Shown piece after piece: positions 1-8,130 of a stretch of DNA of 64,000 nucleotides. The stretch covers positions 1 to 64,000 of the forward strand of contig CABUXT010000001.1 of assembly GCA_902495705.1 (NCBI GenBank), given 5' to 3'. Numbering within the stretch: the first letter of the stretch is position 1; every line of letters begins with the position of its first letter. The notes below the pieces were generated by a model, which worked only from the letters and a program-made list of their open reading frames with translations, searched no databases and had not been told where the DNA came from. The DNA is from an uncultured cyanobacterium. Its GTDB lineage: Bacteria > Cyanobacteriota > Vampirovibrionia > Gastranaerophilales > Gastranaerophilaceae. Position numbers and translations under genes: made by a program.

Positions 1-168
1 TCAAATATTACAAATTTCACATAAGACTAATATGTTTTATTTGAGATGCTGAAACAAGTTCAGCATGACTAAAATCAACATTGATAGATTCTGAATAGCA
101 AGAAAATTTTGTGCTCACACTTCACACAAATTTTCTAAGCTTACAAAACGACATAGTTAAACATCCTT
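1..168. repeat. Palindromic repeat cluster downstream of the EF-hand gene
   Basis: Two dispersed palindromes lie here. A short one at about 38-69 reads GAGATGCTGAAACAAGTTCA and continues to GCATGACT; its arms pair. A longer one at 71-155 has arms built on TTCTGAATAGCAAGAAAATT and the near-complement AAATTTTCTAAGCTT. The long one recurs at 12499-12583, 25559-25643, 36904-36970, 49518-49600 and 51455-51538, in both orientations. No gene is visible. Confidence 0.75.
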
Positions 169-729
169 TTACTTTGAAGATGAATTGTTGTAGTTTTTGT
201 ATCTATAACTCAAAATACTATAACTTGAAACATCTGATGATGAATCATCACTATAAAATACAGAGGTTTGAGTAGCTTTTTTGTAATTTTCTTCATCTAA
301 CTTTTCTTGTTTGTTGCAAGAATAAGAAAATGCGGAAATCTCTGCACTTGTGACACGTCCGTCGTGATTTGTGTCCATCTCATCAAAGTTTTCCAAAATT
401 TTATTAACCATATCGGTTGAATAAGCACCTGATGCTGCAAGTTGGGTCAACTCAGAACGAGAAACGCCTGATTGAGAAATCGTATTTGTCAAATTGCTCA
501 TCTCTTTTGCACTGATTACACCATCACCATCTTTATCCAAGGTTGAAAAATTGTTCTGCAAATAAGCTGCAAAAGATTGATTCAGTGTCAAATAGTTTGA
601 AGTATCGTTTCTTGCTGCCGTAATATTTTTGTAAGTAACTCCATCTTGCGGATAAAGTGATGCAAGATAAGAATATGTATTTGTCAAATTTGATGAAATA
701 TTTGAAATAATTGATGCACCTGATGCCAT
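169..729 (-). CDS. EF-hand domain protein
   Basis: A 186-residue protein with two canonical EF-hand calcium loops, DKDGDGVISAKE at residues 65-76 and DTNHDGRVTSAE at 119-130. Both have Asp at positions 1, 3 or 5 and Glu at position 12, so calcium binding is expected. There is no signal peptide or membrane segment. The N-terminus is rich in Ser, Asn and Thr and the C-terminal 40 residues are Ser/Tyr/Asn rich and probably disordered. The ATG at 729 is preceded by AAAAAGGA at a usual distance. The gene stands alone and its role is unknown; a calcium sensor or a surface protein are both possible. The large protein at 14124 also begins with EF-hand-like segments. Confidence 0.8.
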   Translation of the reverse strand: MASGASIISNISSNLTNTYSYLASLYPQDGVTYKNITAARNDTSNYLTLNQSFAAYLQNNFSTLDKDGDGVISAKEMSNLTNTISQSGVSRSELTQLAASGAYSTDMVNKILENFDEMDTNHDGRVTSAEISAFSYSCNKQEKLDEENYKKATQTSVFYSDDSSSDVSSYSILSYRYKNYNNSSSK

Positions 730-835
730 AATATAAATCCTTTTTTAGTCTTTCTACCTACCCTTATAATAATGATGTTTCTAAAAAAGTCAACCCAAAT
801 TTTATTCTATGATAAAATATTTACGAGGATAAATT

Positions 836-1420
836 ATGTTAAAAAACAAAGAAGAAATAATAAACACACTAACTAACGGCGGTGTAATCGCCTACGTAAC
901 AGACACAGTTTGGGGATTAGGCTGTTTGCCTGACAATGAAAAAGCTGTTAAAAAGATTTATGAAATCAAAAAAAGAGAAGCTCAAAAACCGTTGATTTTA
1001 ATGTCTAACGAAATTTACAACCTGCTTGATTACGTAAAACCTATCCCAAAAGTTGGTCAACAACTTATCAAAAAGTATTTTCCGGGGGCATTGACTATCG
1101 TGACCGACAAAAGCGACAAAACTCCTGACTATATCACATCAAATATGCCAACCGTCGGAATAAGGATTCCAAATAATGAGGTATTCAAAGAGATTTGCGA
1201 AATCATCCCTAATCACGTACTTGCAACAACAAGCGCAAACTTGTCTCATCAACCTTCCGCTAAGACTTATGAACAAGCGGTTGAAAATATGACAGGACTA
1301 GCAGACCTGATTATAGAAGATTACGGATGTCACGCGCAAGGCTTAGAATCAACTGTAGTCGGCGTTATGAATAACGAGTTGAGAATCTTTCGTCAAGGCG
1401 CAATTACAATTGATTTGTAA
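836..1420 (+). CDS. tsaC: L-threonylcarbamoyladenylate synthase (TsaC/YrdC/Sua5 family)
   Basis: Makes threonylcarbamoyl-AMP from threonine, bicarbonate and ATP, the first step of the t6A37 modification of ANN-decoding tRNAs. The 194-residue length matches the short TsaC form without the extra Sua5 domain. Seen in the sequence are the KKREAQKPL motif at about residue 45, the YFPGALTIV segment, GIRIPN, the TTSANLS nucleotide-binding stretch and the GLESTVV motif near the end. The ATG follows ACGAGGATAAATT, an adequate ribosome binding site. It is followed after 55 bp by a glycosyltransferase gene with no obvious functional link. Confidence 0.93.
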   Translation: MLKNKEEIINTLTNGGVIAYVTDTVWGLGCLPDNEKAVKKIYEIKKREAQKPLILMSNEIYNLLDYVKPIPKVGQQLIKKYFPGALTIVTDKSDKTPDYITSNMPTVGIRIPNNEVFKEICEIIPNHVLATTSANLSHQPSAKTYEQAVENMTGLADLIIEDYGCHAQGLESTVVGVMNNELRIFRQGAITIDL

Positions 1421-1475
1421 TGATTTGAAATTTTATCAGGTTTTTACTAAAATTTAGTAAACAAGAGGATTTTTT

Positions 1476-3041
1476 ATGGAACTAATTTTATACATTATTT
1501 ATTTATACTTGATTATTTATACAATTTACCTGTTCGTTTTGGCTATGCGTAACCTAAAGGACAGACCTTTTTCTATCGAAAGAAAATATTCAAAGTTTGA
1601 TGATGTAAAAAGGAATTTTGCGGTTATTATTTATAGCCACAACCATAAAGAATGTCTTGAACACTTGGTTGAACAAATCAAAATGCAGGATTATCCGCTA
1701 GCAGATTTCAAAGTATATGCAATTCTTGATGACTGCAATGACGGTTCTGACAAGTTGTTTGAAAATGACAACTTTGTACATGTTTTAAATATCCAAGATG
1801 TTGGAACTTTGGGCAAAAATCAATCAATTTCTATGCTTTTAGAAGAATTGAAAAAAGATGACTCAATTGATGCTTATGTATTTATTGACGGAATCCGAAA
1901 AATTGATGCAGACTTTTTGACCCTTGCAAATGCCGCTCTAAATAAGGCTGATGCAGTAACAGGTGAACTCAATATCAGCAGAGATAATTTGGATATCGTT
2001 GACCAAATCAAAGCGGTTCATAAAAAATATCTTGCAAATTTCTTCAAACAGTCAAGAACCTTGTTAGGATTAGCTACACAAGTCGATTCAGGATTATTTA
2101 TCATAAAAAAATCTGTTCTTGATGAGACTGAAGGTATTAATTTTAAAGATATCAATAGCGAACTTGAATTTAGTTTGTTGTTATCTCAAACCGGACACAA
2201 ATGCGTTTATAATCCGAATATTCAATCTTACATCTTAGGTCAGGATTGCACATTCAAAAAACCGAGATTAACAAAAAGATTCAATTTATTGAAAAACAAT
2301 TTTAAAAACATCAAATCAATTAATTTTCCATTCATTGAGCATGTTTGTTCTTTATTGAATCCGAATTGCTGGATGTTAATTGCAGCTTATGCCATTTTGA
2401 TTGCATATTCTTACCATTGTCAATTTATTGTAAAATGCAACATGGTTATTTTCTCTGCAATCCTACTTATGGCAGTGTTTGGAATAAGTTTAATTAATGC
2501 AAAATTGAATATGAAAGAAATCAGCCTTTTGATGTTGTATCCGATTTATTCAATTTGCCATATTATCAAAAACTTCCCACCTGTGAGAGTTTTATTGAAA
2601 AAACTCGGTGCAAACACAGACAAAGAAGTTGATAAACTTGCAATTGATGTTATGGTGCAAACCAAACACGGTGACAGAGGTTGTAAATTAGAATTCATTT
2701 CAACAGAAAGCGGATTGTCAAAAATCAGATTTATTTATAAAAATAAAAAGTATACAACATCAGCTCATCTTAGAATGATTGATGCTTTACAACAATTGAA
2801 ATCCAAGATGGAAGATTATGGCTTGACTCTAAAAATTTGCAGTTGCTGTAAAAACTTCACCTCTCGCGTTGACGGTTCTACAAATATGCTAAAAGGAGAA
2901 TGTCACAACGAATTTCCTAGTCCATTGTTAAATGAACCTCGTCCGACATTGATTTGGAACTCTTGTTCTAGTTTTGAACCTGCTCCAATCAACAATTTCA
3001 TTGAAGAAATGGCACAAGAAGTCGAACACCAACAAGATTAA
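1476..3041 (+). CDS. Membrane-bound family 2-type glycosyltransferase with cysteine-rich tail
   Basis: A 521-residue protein. Residues 1-25 form a membrane helix. Residues 45-260 resemble a GT-A glycosyltransferase of the GT2 cellulose/poly-GlcNAc synthase group: VIIYSHNHKE as the first strand, AILDDCNDGS as the nucleotide-binding Asp region and VFIDGIRKIDADF where a D-x-D-like metal site is expected. Residues 295-365 hold two or three membrane helices. An unusual cytosolic tail follows, with CSCC near 455 and further Cys residues to about 495, which could bind zinc. The metal motif is not a clean D-x-D, so substrate and activity are uncertain. An AGAGGA ribosome binding site precedes the ATG. 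Confidence 0.75.
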   Translation: MELILYIIYLYLIIYTIYLFVLAMRNLKDRPFSIERKYSKFDDVKRNFAVIIYSHNHKECLEHLVEQIKMQDYPLADFKVYAILDDCNDGSDKLFENDNFVHVLNIQDVGTLGKNQSISMLLEELKKDDSIDAYVFIDGIRKIDADFLTLANAALNKADAVTGELNISRDNLDIVDQIKAVHKKYLANFFKQSRTLLGLATQVDSGLFIIKKSVLDETEGINFKDINSELEFSLLLSQTGHKCVYNPNIQSYILGQDCTFKKPRLTKRFNLLKNNFKNIKSINFPFIEHVCSLLNPNCWMLIAAYAILIAYSYHCQFIVKCNMVIFSAILLMAVFGISLINAKLNMKEISLLMLYPIYSICHIIKNFPPVRVLLKKLGANTDKEVDKLAIDVMVQTKHGDRGCKLEFISTESGLSKIRFIYKNKKYTTSAHLRMIDALQQLKSKMEDYGLTLKICSCCKNFTSRVDGSTNMLKGECHNEFPSPLLNEPRPTLIWNSCSSFEPAPINNFIEEMAQEVEHQQD

Positions 3042-3042
3042 T

Positions 3043-3072
3043 TTGAAATACCTCAAAATCGGAGTGTATAAT
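3043..3072 (+). promoter_or_regulatory. Promoter giving a predicted leaderless mRNA (gene at 3079)
   Basis: TTGAAA at 3043-3048, an 18-nt spacer and TATAAT at 3067-3072. Only 6 nt separate the -10 box from the ATG at 3079, so transcription should start at or next to the start codon. The promoter overlaps the stop codon region of the upstream gene. Confidence 0.6.
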
Positions 3073-3078
3073 AAAACT

Positions 3079-4239
3079 ATGAAGAAAATCCTGAGCTTTA
3101 TAATTATGTTTACAATGATATTTTCTAATGCGCTAATGGTTACTGCCGATGAGCCTTTAAAAGGTACTGTTTCTGAAACAGGACAATACAAAAATGACCA
3201 AAGTGACATTTTTACAGGCAAAATCGAAACCCTTAACCGCAAAGAGATAATAAACATGACGGTTTCACAGGTTTTGGATTCATCCATTTCTATTGAAGGT
3301 GATGAGTTTTTCGCAGAAGTTACGGATGATGTTTATAGCAACAAAGGTGTAATCATTCCAAAAGGAACACTTGCACACGGAAAACTTACAAACACAACGG
3401 CTCCTGGGAGAATGGGTAAAGAGGCTACAATGGATTTGTCTTTTGACTATTTAGTCACTCCTGATGGGCGCGAAATTCCAATAGAAGGAACAATGACAAC
3501 AAAACTTCATCCGGTAACTCAAGGTGCTAAAATTGTCGCTCAAGATGTTGGCTATACTGTTGCAGGTGGTGCTGTCGGCGGTTTGATGGCACTAAATTGG
3601 CTTGGACTTGGTGCTGCAATTGCATCTCAAGGTTATACATTAGCAGGTGGTGCTGCAGTAGGCGGCGTTGCAGGTTTGAGTGTTGCACTAATCAGAAAAG
3701 GTAACCACGTATTAATTGCACCTGGAGACGAAATCAAGGTTAAAATAAATACTTCTATTGACTTACCGGTATATAAAGAAGAAGCTCTAAAACAAGAAGA
3801 AATATTATACAAAGGTTTAGATATCAATATAAATAATGTAAAACACGAAAAAGACCCATTTGGGGAGGTTAATACAATCACTTTGACCGTTTTGATATCA
3901 AATATGTCAGACAAAACACTTTCCGGCTTTGATATGGCATTGGTAAACGATTACAACGCAAAATTCAGCCCATCAATTTTTGGAAACACAAAATTGATGT
4001 TTAGACAAATCAAACCGGGAGACAAGCTGATTGAAAATGTTTCATTTGCCGTTGATAATATCAACAGAAAATATTGGTTGACATTTTATGACAGAAAAAC
4101 CAATCAGGTGATAACAAAAATTTCTGTCGATAATGCATACAGAAATTTGCCTGAAAAGGTTAAAAAGAAAAACGAAAAAATACGAACAAAAAAACGTAAT
4201 TACAAAAAAGACGAAGACTTTATGGATATGGATTTTTAG
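3079..4239 (+). CDS. Secreted envelope protein with glycine-zipper segment
   Basis: A 386-residue protein starting with a signal peptide (MKKILSFIIMFTMIFSNALM, cleavage after about residue 25). Residues 70-140 form a beta-rich module containing VIIPKGTLAHGKL and PDGREIPI, reminiscent of TrbI/VirB10-type domains. A glycine-zipper hydrophobic stretch follows (AGGAVGG, LAGGAAVGGVAG), the kind that can insert into a membrane. The C-terminal half has further beta strands and a Lys/Arg-rich tail. A longer in-frame start at 2974 was rejected because it would remove the signal peptide from the N-terminus. The start at 3079 has a TATAAT box 6 nt upstream. The module recurs in the SLH protein at 9008. 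Function unknown. Confidence 0.7.
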   Translation: MKKILSFIIMFTMIFSNALMVTADEPLKGTVSETGQYKNDQSDIFTGKIETLNRKEIINMTVSQVLDSSISIEGDEFFAEVTDDVYSNKGVIIPKGTLAHGKLTNTTAPGRMGKEATMDLSFDYLVTPDGREIPIEGTMTTKLHPVTQGAKIVAQDVGYTVAGGAVGGLMALNWLGLGAAIASQGYTLAGGAAVGGVAGLSVALIRKGNHVLIAPGDEIKVKINTSIDLPVYKEEALKQEEILYKGLDININNVKHEKDPFGEVNTITLTVLISNMSDKTLSGFDMALVNDYNAKFSPSIFGNTKLMFRQIKPGDKLIENVSFAVDNINRKYWLTFYDRKTNQVITKISVDNAYRNLPEKVKKKNEKIRTKKRNYKKDEDFMDMDF

Positions 4240-4292
4240 TCCCTTATTTGCCCCATTATACTTGTAGTTTTGTAAATTTTTAAAGAGGGGAC

Positions 4293-4328
4293 TTGTAAAA
4301 AATCTATTTTATATTACAATTATAGTAA
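4293..4328 (+). promoter_or_regulatory. Promoter with possible repressor dyad before the BlaI-like gene
   Basis: TTGTAA at 4293-4298, a 16-nt spacer and TACAAT at 4315-4320 make a plausible promoter. A dyad TTAC-N7-GTAA at 4314-4328 overlaps the -10 box and start point, which is where a BlaI-type repressor would act on its own operon. The operator role is inference. Confidence 0.4.
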
Positions 4329-4349
4329 ATAGTACAGTAGGAGGAAAAC

Positions 4350-4694
4350 ATGGTCTGCGGATCTCTCGAAATCGAAATTTTAAACACTTTTTGGAACTTA
4401 ACAGCTATTGATGAAGATGTTGATATCTCAATTCAAGACGTAGTAGATGAGTTGTCTAAAAACGGCACAGAAAGAGCTTATACAACGATTAAAACTGTAA
4501 TGGACAGACTTGTTACAAAAAGTATTCTTGTAAGATATAAGGTTGGTAAAAAATTCTTCTATAAAGCAACTATGGACAAACGCGAAATGGCATTAGATAT
4601 GATGCATGAGTTTGCTGATAATTTCTTTAACGGTAATTATGCCGATATGGTTCGCTTTGTTGAACATGAAACAGTTGAACTGTTAGTTAAGTAA
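4350..4694 (+). CDS. BlaI/MecI/CopY-type winged-helix repressor
   Basis: A 114-residue protein matching the BlaI/MecI family in length and layout. The N-terminal winged helix runs from EIEILNTFWNL through RAYTTIKTVMDRLVTKSILV to the wing KVGKKFFYKA, and a C-terminal helical dimerisation region follows. In known members this is a DNA-binding dimer that is cleaved by a BlaR1/MecR1 sensor protease; no such protease gene is adjacent. A strong AGGAGG site lies 6 nt before the ATG. It heads a tight unit with the genes at 4700 and 5083, so it probably controls its own operon and that of the secreted protein. Confidence 0.85.
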   Translation: MVCGSLEIEILNTFWNLTAIDEDVDISIQDVVDELSKNGTERAYTTIKTVMDRLVTKSILVRYKVGKKFFYKATMDKREMALDMMHEFADNFFNGNYADMVRFVEHETVELLVK

Positions 4695-4699
4695 TAAAA

Positions 4700-5086
4700 A
4701 TGAGCGGAAATATTTCTGATAGAAAAACGGTCGCAGATTTGTTGCGACGAGTTCGGCTTGGTTATTGCAGCGTGAAAGATGCGTTGATGTTGTACCCCAA
4801 AGATACAACCGATGAGAGTCTTATTGCGGCTTATCACGCACTTATTCACTACGAGGCAGACGAAGATATCAGAAGACGCGACAGCTTATATAAAGAAGAA
4901 CAGGATGACTATATAGAATTTTTGTCATATATTTTAGACAGGGGAGAAGACCTGCCTGAAAATATTATCGCAAACTATAAAAAATACTATGATTCAGCGC
5001 CGATTCTTCACAAAAACACCCCGTCAGGATTTTTCAAAGGTTTTTGGAAAACATTAAATACAGGATTTAGAAGGAGAAAGGAATGA
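4700..5086 (+). CDS. Hypothetical cytoplasmic protein
   Basis: A 128-residue protein with no family recognised. It is charged and mainly helical: an RVRLGYCSVKDALMLYP segment near residues 17-33, an acidic middle, and a basic C-terminus ending in FRRRKE. There is no signal peptide or clear membrane helix. It starts 5 bp after the BlaI-like gene and its stop overlaps the next start by 4 nt (ATGA), so the three genes are translationally coupled. The start is fixed by this context; the Shine-Dalgarno match is weak. Confidence 0.7.
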   Translation: MSGNISDRKTVADLLRRVRLGYCSVKDALMLYPKDTTDESLIAAYHALIHYEADEDIRRRDSLYKEEQDDYIEFLSYILDRGEDLPENIIANYKKYYDSAPILHKNTPSGFFKGFWKTLNTGFRRRKE

Positions 5087-6126
5087 AAAAGATATTAGTA
5101 TCACTGGCAATTTTAGTTGCTATGATTGGCGGACTTTCATCAGCACAAGCTCAAGATGTTAAGTCTATTGAAGTTTTGCCTACAATGAATACACAAAGCA
5201 CAGCTCAAAACAGAATTTGGGTTGGAACTTTTCAACTTGTTTGGAACGAACTTACAGACAAGATTGTAAAAGCTCCGGTAAAATTCTTTGGGTTTGATTC
5301 ACAAATGGCAACTGATTTGAACCAAAGACAGTTCAAAAAATCAAACTTGAATGCAAAATCATATTATGTAAAATCAGGAATTGTTTCACCTGCATTAAAG
5401 GCTGAAATCGAAAAAAATATCAAAGCAAAATTCAATGAAACAAGCGACATTTTAAAAATGTTTGATTTTACATACAATCCGGACAAAATCTTTGTTTACG
5501 CAATGTTAAAGAAAGATTTTAAATTCACAAACGCGTTTGACAAGCTATCAACAAGCAACTTCGGCAATAGCCACGAAATGGTTAATTACTTTGGTATAAA
5601 CGATAACAGCAACAAAAAATTATACAAAAACGTAAATGTATTATTCTACAACAGTTATGACGATTTTGCCGTAAAACTTTATACAAAAGGCAAAGACGAA
5701 GTTTTGCTTTATAGAACAAATGATGATAAAACTTTTGACAAATACTACGCTGAAATGAACGAAAAAACAGCAAAATATAGCGGTGATAGAAATTTTGTTA
5801 AAAATGATACTTTGACTGTTCCTGATATCAAATTGTATCAAGAGGCAAGTTTTGATGAACTTGAAGGCCACCAAATTGTCGGCACAAATATGCAAATCGA
5901 CAAAACTATCGAAACTGTCGACTTTAGAATGAATAACGAAGGCGTTAAGCTAAAAAGTGAAGCAGCTATTATGGTGAGATGCACATCTCTTGCACCTCGC
6001 GACGGAAGAGATTTCACATTCAATAACAACTTTGTATTGTTCTTGGTTGAAAAAGGTCAAAAAACACCTTACTATGCAATGAAAGTAAGTGATGTCGCAG
6101 CCCTAAACAAAACAGGCAGAGAATAA
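5083..6126 (+). CDS. Secreted protein with serpin-like features
   Basis: A 347-residue protein with a clear signal peptide ending in SSAQAQ at about residue 24. By eye the mature part follows serpin (protease inhibitor) landmarks. These include DFKFTNAFDKL (compare the F-K-G-x-W-x-x-x-F segment), TLTVPDIKLYQ (compare V-x-V-x-x-P-x-F-K) and a hinge-like VDFRMNNEGVKLKSEAAIMV. Near the end is FTFNNNFVLFLVEKG, close to the serpin signature F-x-x-D-x-P-F-L-F-x-I but with Asn at two conserved positions. The hinge lacks the small-residue run typical of inhibitory serpins, so it may be non-inhibitory. This is a pattern reading, not a profile hit. It is the third gene of the BlaI-like unit, with an AGAAGGAGAAAGGA leader. 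Confidence 0.6.
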   Translation: MKKILVSLAILVAMIGGLSSAQAQDVKSIEVLPTMNTQSTAQNRIWVGTFQLVWNELTDKIVKAPVKFFGFDSQMATDLNQRQFKKSNLNAKSYYVKSGIVSPALKAEIEKNIKAKFNETSDILKMFDFTYNPDKIFVYAMLKKDFKFTNAFDKLSTSNFGNSHEMVNYFGINDNSNKKLYKNVNVLFYNSYDDFAVKLYTKGKDEVLLYRTNDDKTFDKYYAEMNEKTAKYSGDRNFVKNDTLTVPDIKLYQEASFDELEGHQIVGTNMQIDKTIETVDFRMNNEGVKLKSEAAIMVRCTSLAPRDGRDFTFNNNFVLFLVEKGQKTPYYAMKVSDVAALNKTGRE

Positions 6127-6900
6127 TATAAAAAGATTTTATTATGAAAGCTTAGAAAATTTGCGTGAGATTTTTCGACCGCAAATTTTCTTGCTATTTA
6201 AAGGGGGTTAAAGGATTACTAGTTAAAGGAATTTAACAGGTGGGCTAGTTAGCCCACCCTACTTTGTGTTACATCTCTTTTCTACATGATAAAAATAATT
6301 TAACTGCCATTCCGAATTGCGGATTTTGGCAAGTGCGCCGTGCGAACGAAGTGAACCCAGCACGTCTTGGCGAGAGCTGCGTTGAGTCGGTCGAGCCGCC
6401 AATAATCCAAGACTAGTTCGGAATCCTTTCAATAATCAATATTAGGCATATATAATATTTGCAAAACATTGCTTATAGAAAAGATTCTGAATCTACGCAG
6501 TCGCATAAAACGTGACTCCACTTCGTTTCGCACTCTGCTCCTGCTGTTCAGAATGACACCTGTTCCCTCGCCACTTGTGGGACACTAGCCGAACCAACGA
6601 GCAATGCGAGTTGAGTGAGACTGCGTGCCGTATGGCTGAGGGTAGGGTGAGGGTTTGTTCTTTGTAGGGTGGGCTCACCAGCCCACCTGTTAAATTATTA
6701 ATATCTAACACCATAGTCAGTAGGTCGGCTTTACTAAGCCGACAACAAAATCAACATTGATAGATTCTGAATAGGATAAAATCTACGTCGCTACGCAACT
6801 TGATTTTTAATCCTTTCAGAATGACATGTTTTATAGGCACCGTGTCTTCGTAATATGGTATTTTCCTGTATTCCAGCCCTCCAGCACTCTTGCCTTCCTT
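6127..6900. repeat. Cluster of dispersed palindromic repeats
   Basis: No gene is visible. The stretch holds: a degenerate copy of the long palindrome at 6146-6200; a GTGGGCT/AGCCCAC hairpin at 6238-6260 and another at 6665-6688; a copy at 6305-6427 of a repeat seen again at 49364-49475; a copy at 6481-6560 of a unit found inverted at 12299-12374; a copy at 6565-6653 of a roughly 90-bp unit also at 25648-25739 and inverted at 36983-37073; a GTCGGC/GCCGAC hairpin near 6724-6744; and a long-palindrome variant with a different centre at 6747-6828. Confidence 0.75.
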
Positions 6901-6904
6901 TGTA

Positions 6905-7058
6905 TTGTTACAAATTCTTAACAATCACATCCCAAATATTAAAGTTTTCTGAAAAAACGACCGATAAGTAAAATGTAATTAAACAAAACTAATTTTCCTC
7001 CTTTTTCCCCTACTACTAACTAACCTACTAAACGGAACCTTAATCGGTTCCTTTTTTA
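6905..7058 (+). ncRNA. Candidate small non-coding RNA with C-rich unpaired stretch
   Basis: An AT-rich stretch with no ORF ends in a Rho-independent terminator (GGAACC hairpin then six T at 7034-7057). A possible promoter is TTCTTA then TATTAA at about 6917-6944. Just before the terminator is TTTTCCTCCTTTTTCCCC, which is complementary to Shine-Dalgarno sequences and is predicted to be unpaired. The 5' end is unknown and expression is inference. Confidence 0.35.
7034..7057 (+). terminator. Rho-independent terminator
   Basis: GGAACC at 7034-7039 pairs with GGTTCC at 7046-7051 and six T residues follow. No coding gene lies upstream on this strand for almost 900 bp, so it probably ends a small RNA. 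Confidence 0.6.
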
Positions 7059-7061
7059 TTG

Positions 7062-7096
7062 ACTAAAAAGTGGGCGAAGGCTAAAAGCCTTCGCCC
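7062..7096 (-). terminator. Rho-independent terminator of the cupin gene
   Basis: GGGCGAAGGC pairs perfectly with GCCTTCGCCC across a 5-nt loop. Read on the minus strand, ACTTTTTAG follows. It lies about 25 bp beyond the stop codon at 7122. Confidence 0.85.
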
Positions 7097-7121
7097 CTTC
7101 GTTATGACCAAACGAATTATA

Positions 7122-7427
7122 CTAAATTTTCACCAACAAAAACTTTGAATCCTTTTTGGCAAAGACTTTATGCTCAGTATCTTTTTTGAACATTATCATC
7201 TCACCTTTATCTAGGGTAAATTTTTCTGCATCAAAATGTAATTCAATCTCACCATCAAGAACATATACAGCAGCGTCTTCAACAGATGTATGAGTGTCGA
7301 TAATTTCGTTTTTCTTTATGGCAACGATATTCAAACTGCTGGTGTTATGCTCCATCAGAGTTTCTCTTTTGAATGGTTCATTATCCAAATGAACAAGTTC
7401 TTTTGCTTTTAAAACATTGTAAAACAT
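7122..7427 (-). CDS. Small cupin-domain protein
   Basis: A 101-residue single-domain cupin. The two cupin motifs are recognisable. The first is IDTHTSVEDAAVYVLDGEIEL, with the His/Glu-type metal positions partly kept. The second is FTLDKGEMIMFKKDTEHKVFA with the terminal His. Such proteins bind a metal or small ligand; members act as sensors or as simple enzymes. The ATG has AGGAGG 7 nt upstream on the minus strand. It lies 73 bp downstream of the flavodoxin gene and is probably co-transcribed with it, suggesting a redox or stress role (inference). Confidence 0.8.
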   Translation of the reverse strand: MFYNVLKAKELVHLDNEPFKRETLMEHNTSSLNIVAIKKNEIIDTHTSVEDAAVYVLDGEIELHFDAEKFTLDKGEMIMFKKDTEHKVFAKKDSKFLLVKI

Positions 7428-7500
7428 TAAAATTCCTCCTGTTTTGTTTCAAATTCATTAAAACAACTACAGAAGGAATTTTCATTCGACATTGTGGGGA

Positions 7501-7977
7501 TTAATTAATTTTCAAATTTTTCAACCATTGGCTAACATCGGCATCGGCTGCAGAATCTTCGTAACTGGTAAATCCTGTTTCAACTGAGGCTGATGGTGCA
7601 AGTTTTTGCATATCCGAATAAGTTTCAGATGCTCCGCCACCACCATGTGTACAGAATGGAGCAATTGTTTTTCCGCCAAAATCGTTATTTGCGATGAAAG
7701 ATTTCACAGCAGGAGCCATTGTATACCACCAAACAGGAGTTCCGATAAATATTGTATCGTATGATGAAACATCACCGTTTTCAACCAATTCTGGCAATAT
7801 GTTTTTCATTTTTTCTTCTTTTGCTTCATTTACAACTTCATTGTATGAATTTGGATATTCTTTAACTGTTTTAATTTCAAAAATATCACAGTCTAATTGT
7901 TTTTGAATTTTTTCGGCTACAGCCTTTGTATTTCCTGAGAATGAATAAAATGCTACTAAATTTTTTTTATTTGACAT
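7501..7977 (-). CDS. Flavodoxin
   Basis: A 158-residue flavodoxin that carries electrons using FMN. The phosphate-binding loop SFSGNTK lies at about residues 12-18, the TIFIGTPVWWYTMAP segment supplies the ring-stacking residues, and FCTHGGGGASETYSDM forms the second FMN loop. Length is typical of short-chain flavodoxins of the PF12682 type. The start at 7977 (MSNKKN) is chosen over one 18 nt upstream because AAAGGAG lies 6 nt before it. It probably shares a transcript with the cupin gene. Confidence 0.88.
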   Translation of the reverse strand: MSNKKNLVAFYSFSGNTKAVAEKIQKQLDCDIFEIKTVKEYPNSYNEVVNEAKEEKMKNILPELVENGDVSSYDTIFIGTPVWWYTMAPAVKSFIANNDFGGKTIAPFCTHGGGGASETYSDMQKLAPSASVETGFTSYEDSAADADVSQWLKNLKIN

Positions 7978-8130
7978 AAATTCTCCTTTCATCATAGTAT
8001 TATTTTAAATCCTGATAGTTACTCTCAGTCAAGTGTTGATTTTTTATTGTTAAAATTATTAAATATTGGCAAAAATTTTTATTCACGGGTTTATTTATGA
8101 TAAAATATCTGTGCAAAAAGGATAATGAAT

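Noticed and set aside
2928..3287. Minus-strand ORF of 119 codons
   Set aside because: It overlaps the end of the glycosyltransferase and start of the gene at 3079, and has no ribosome binding site or recognisable domain; a shadow frame.
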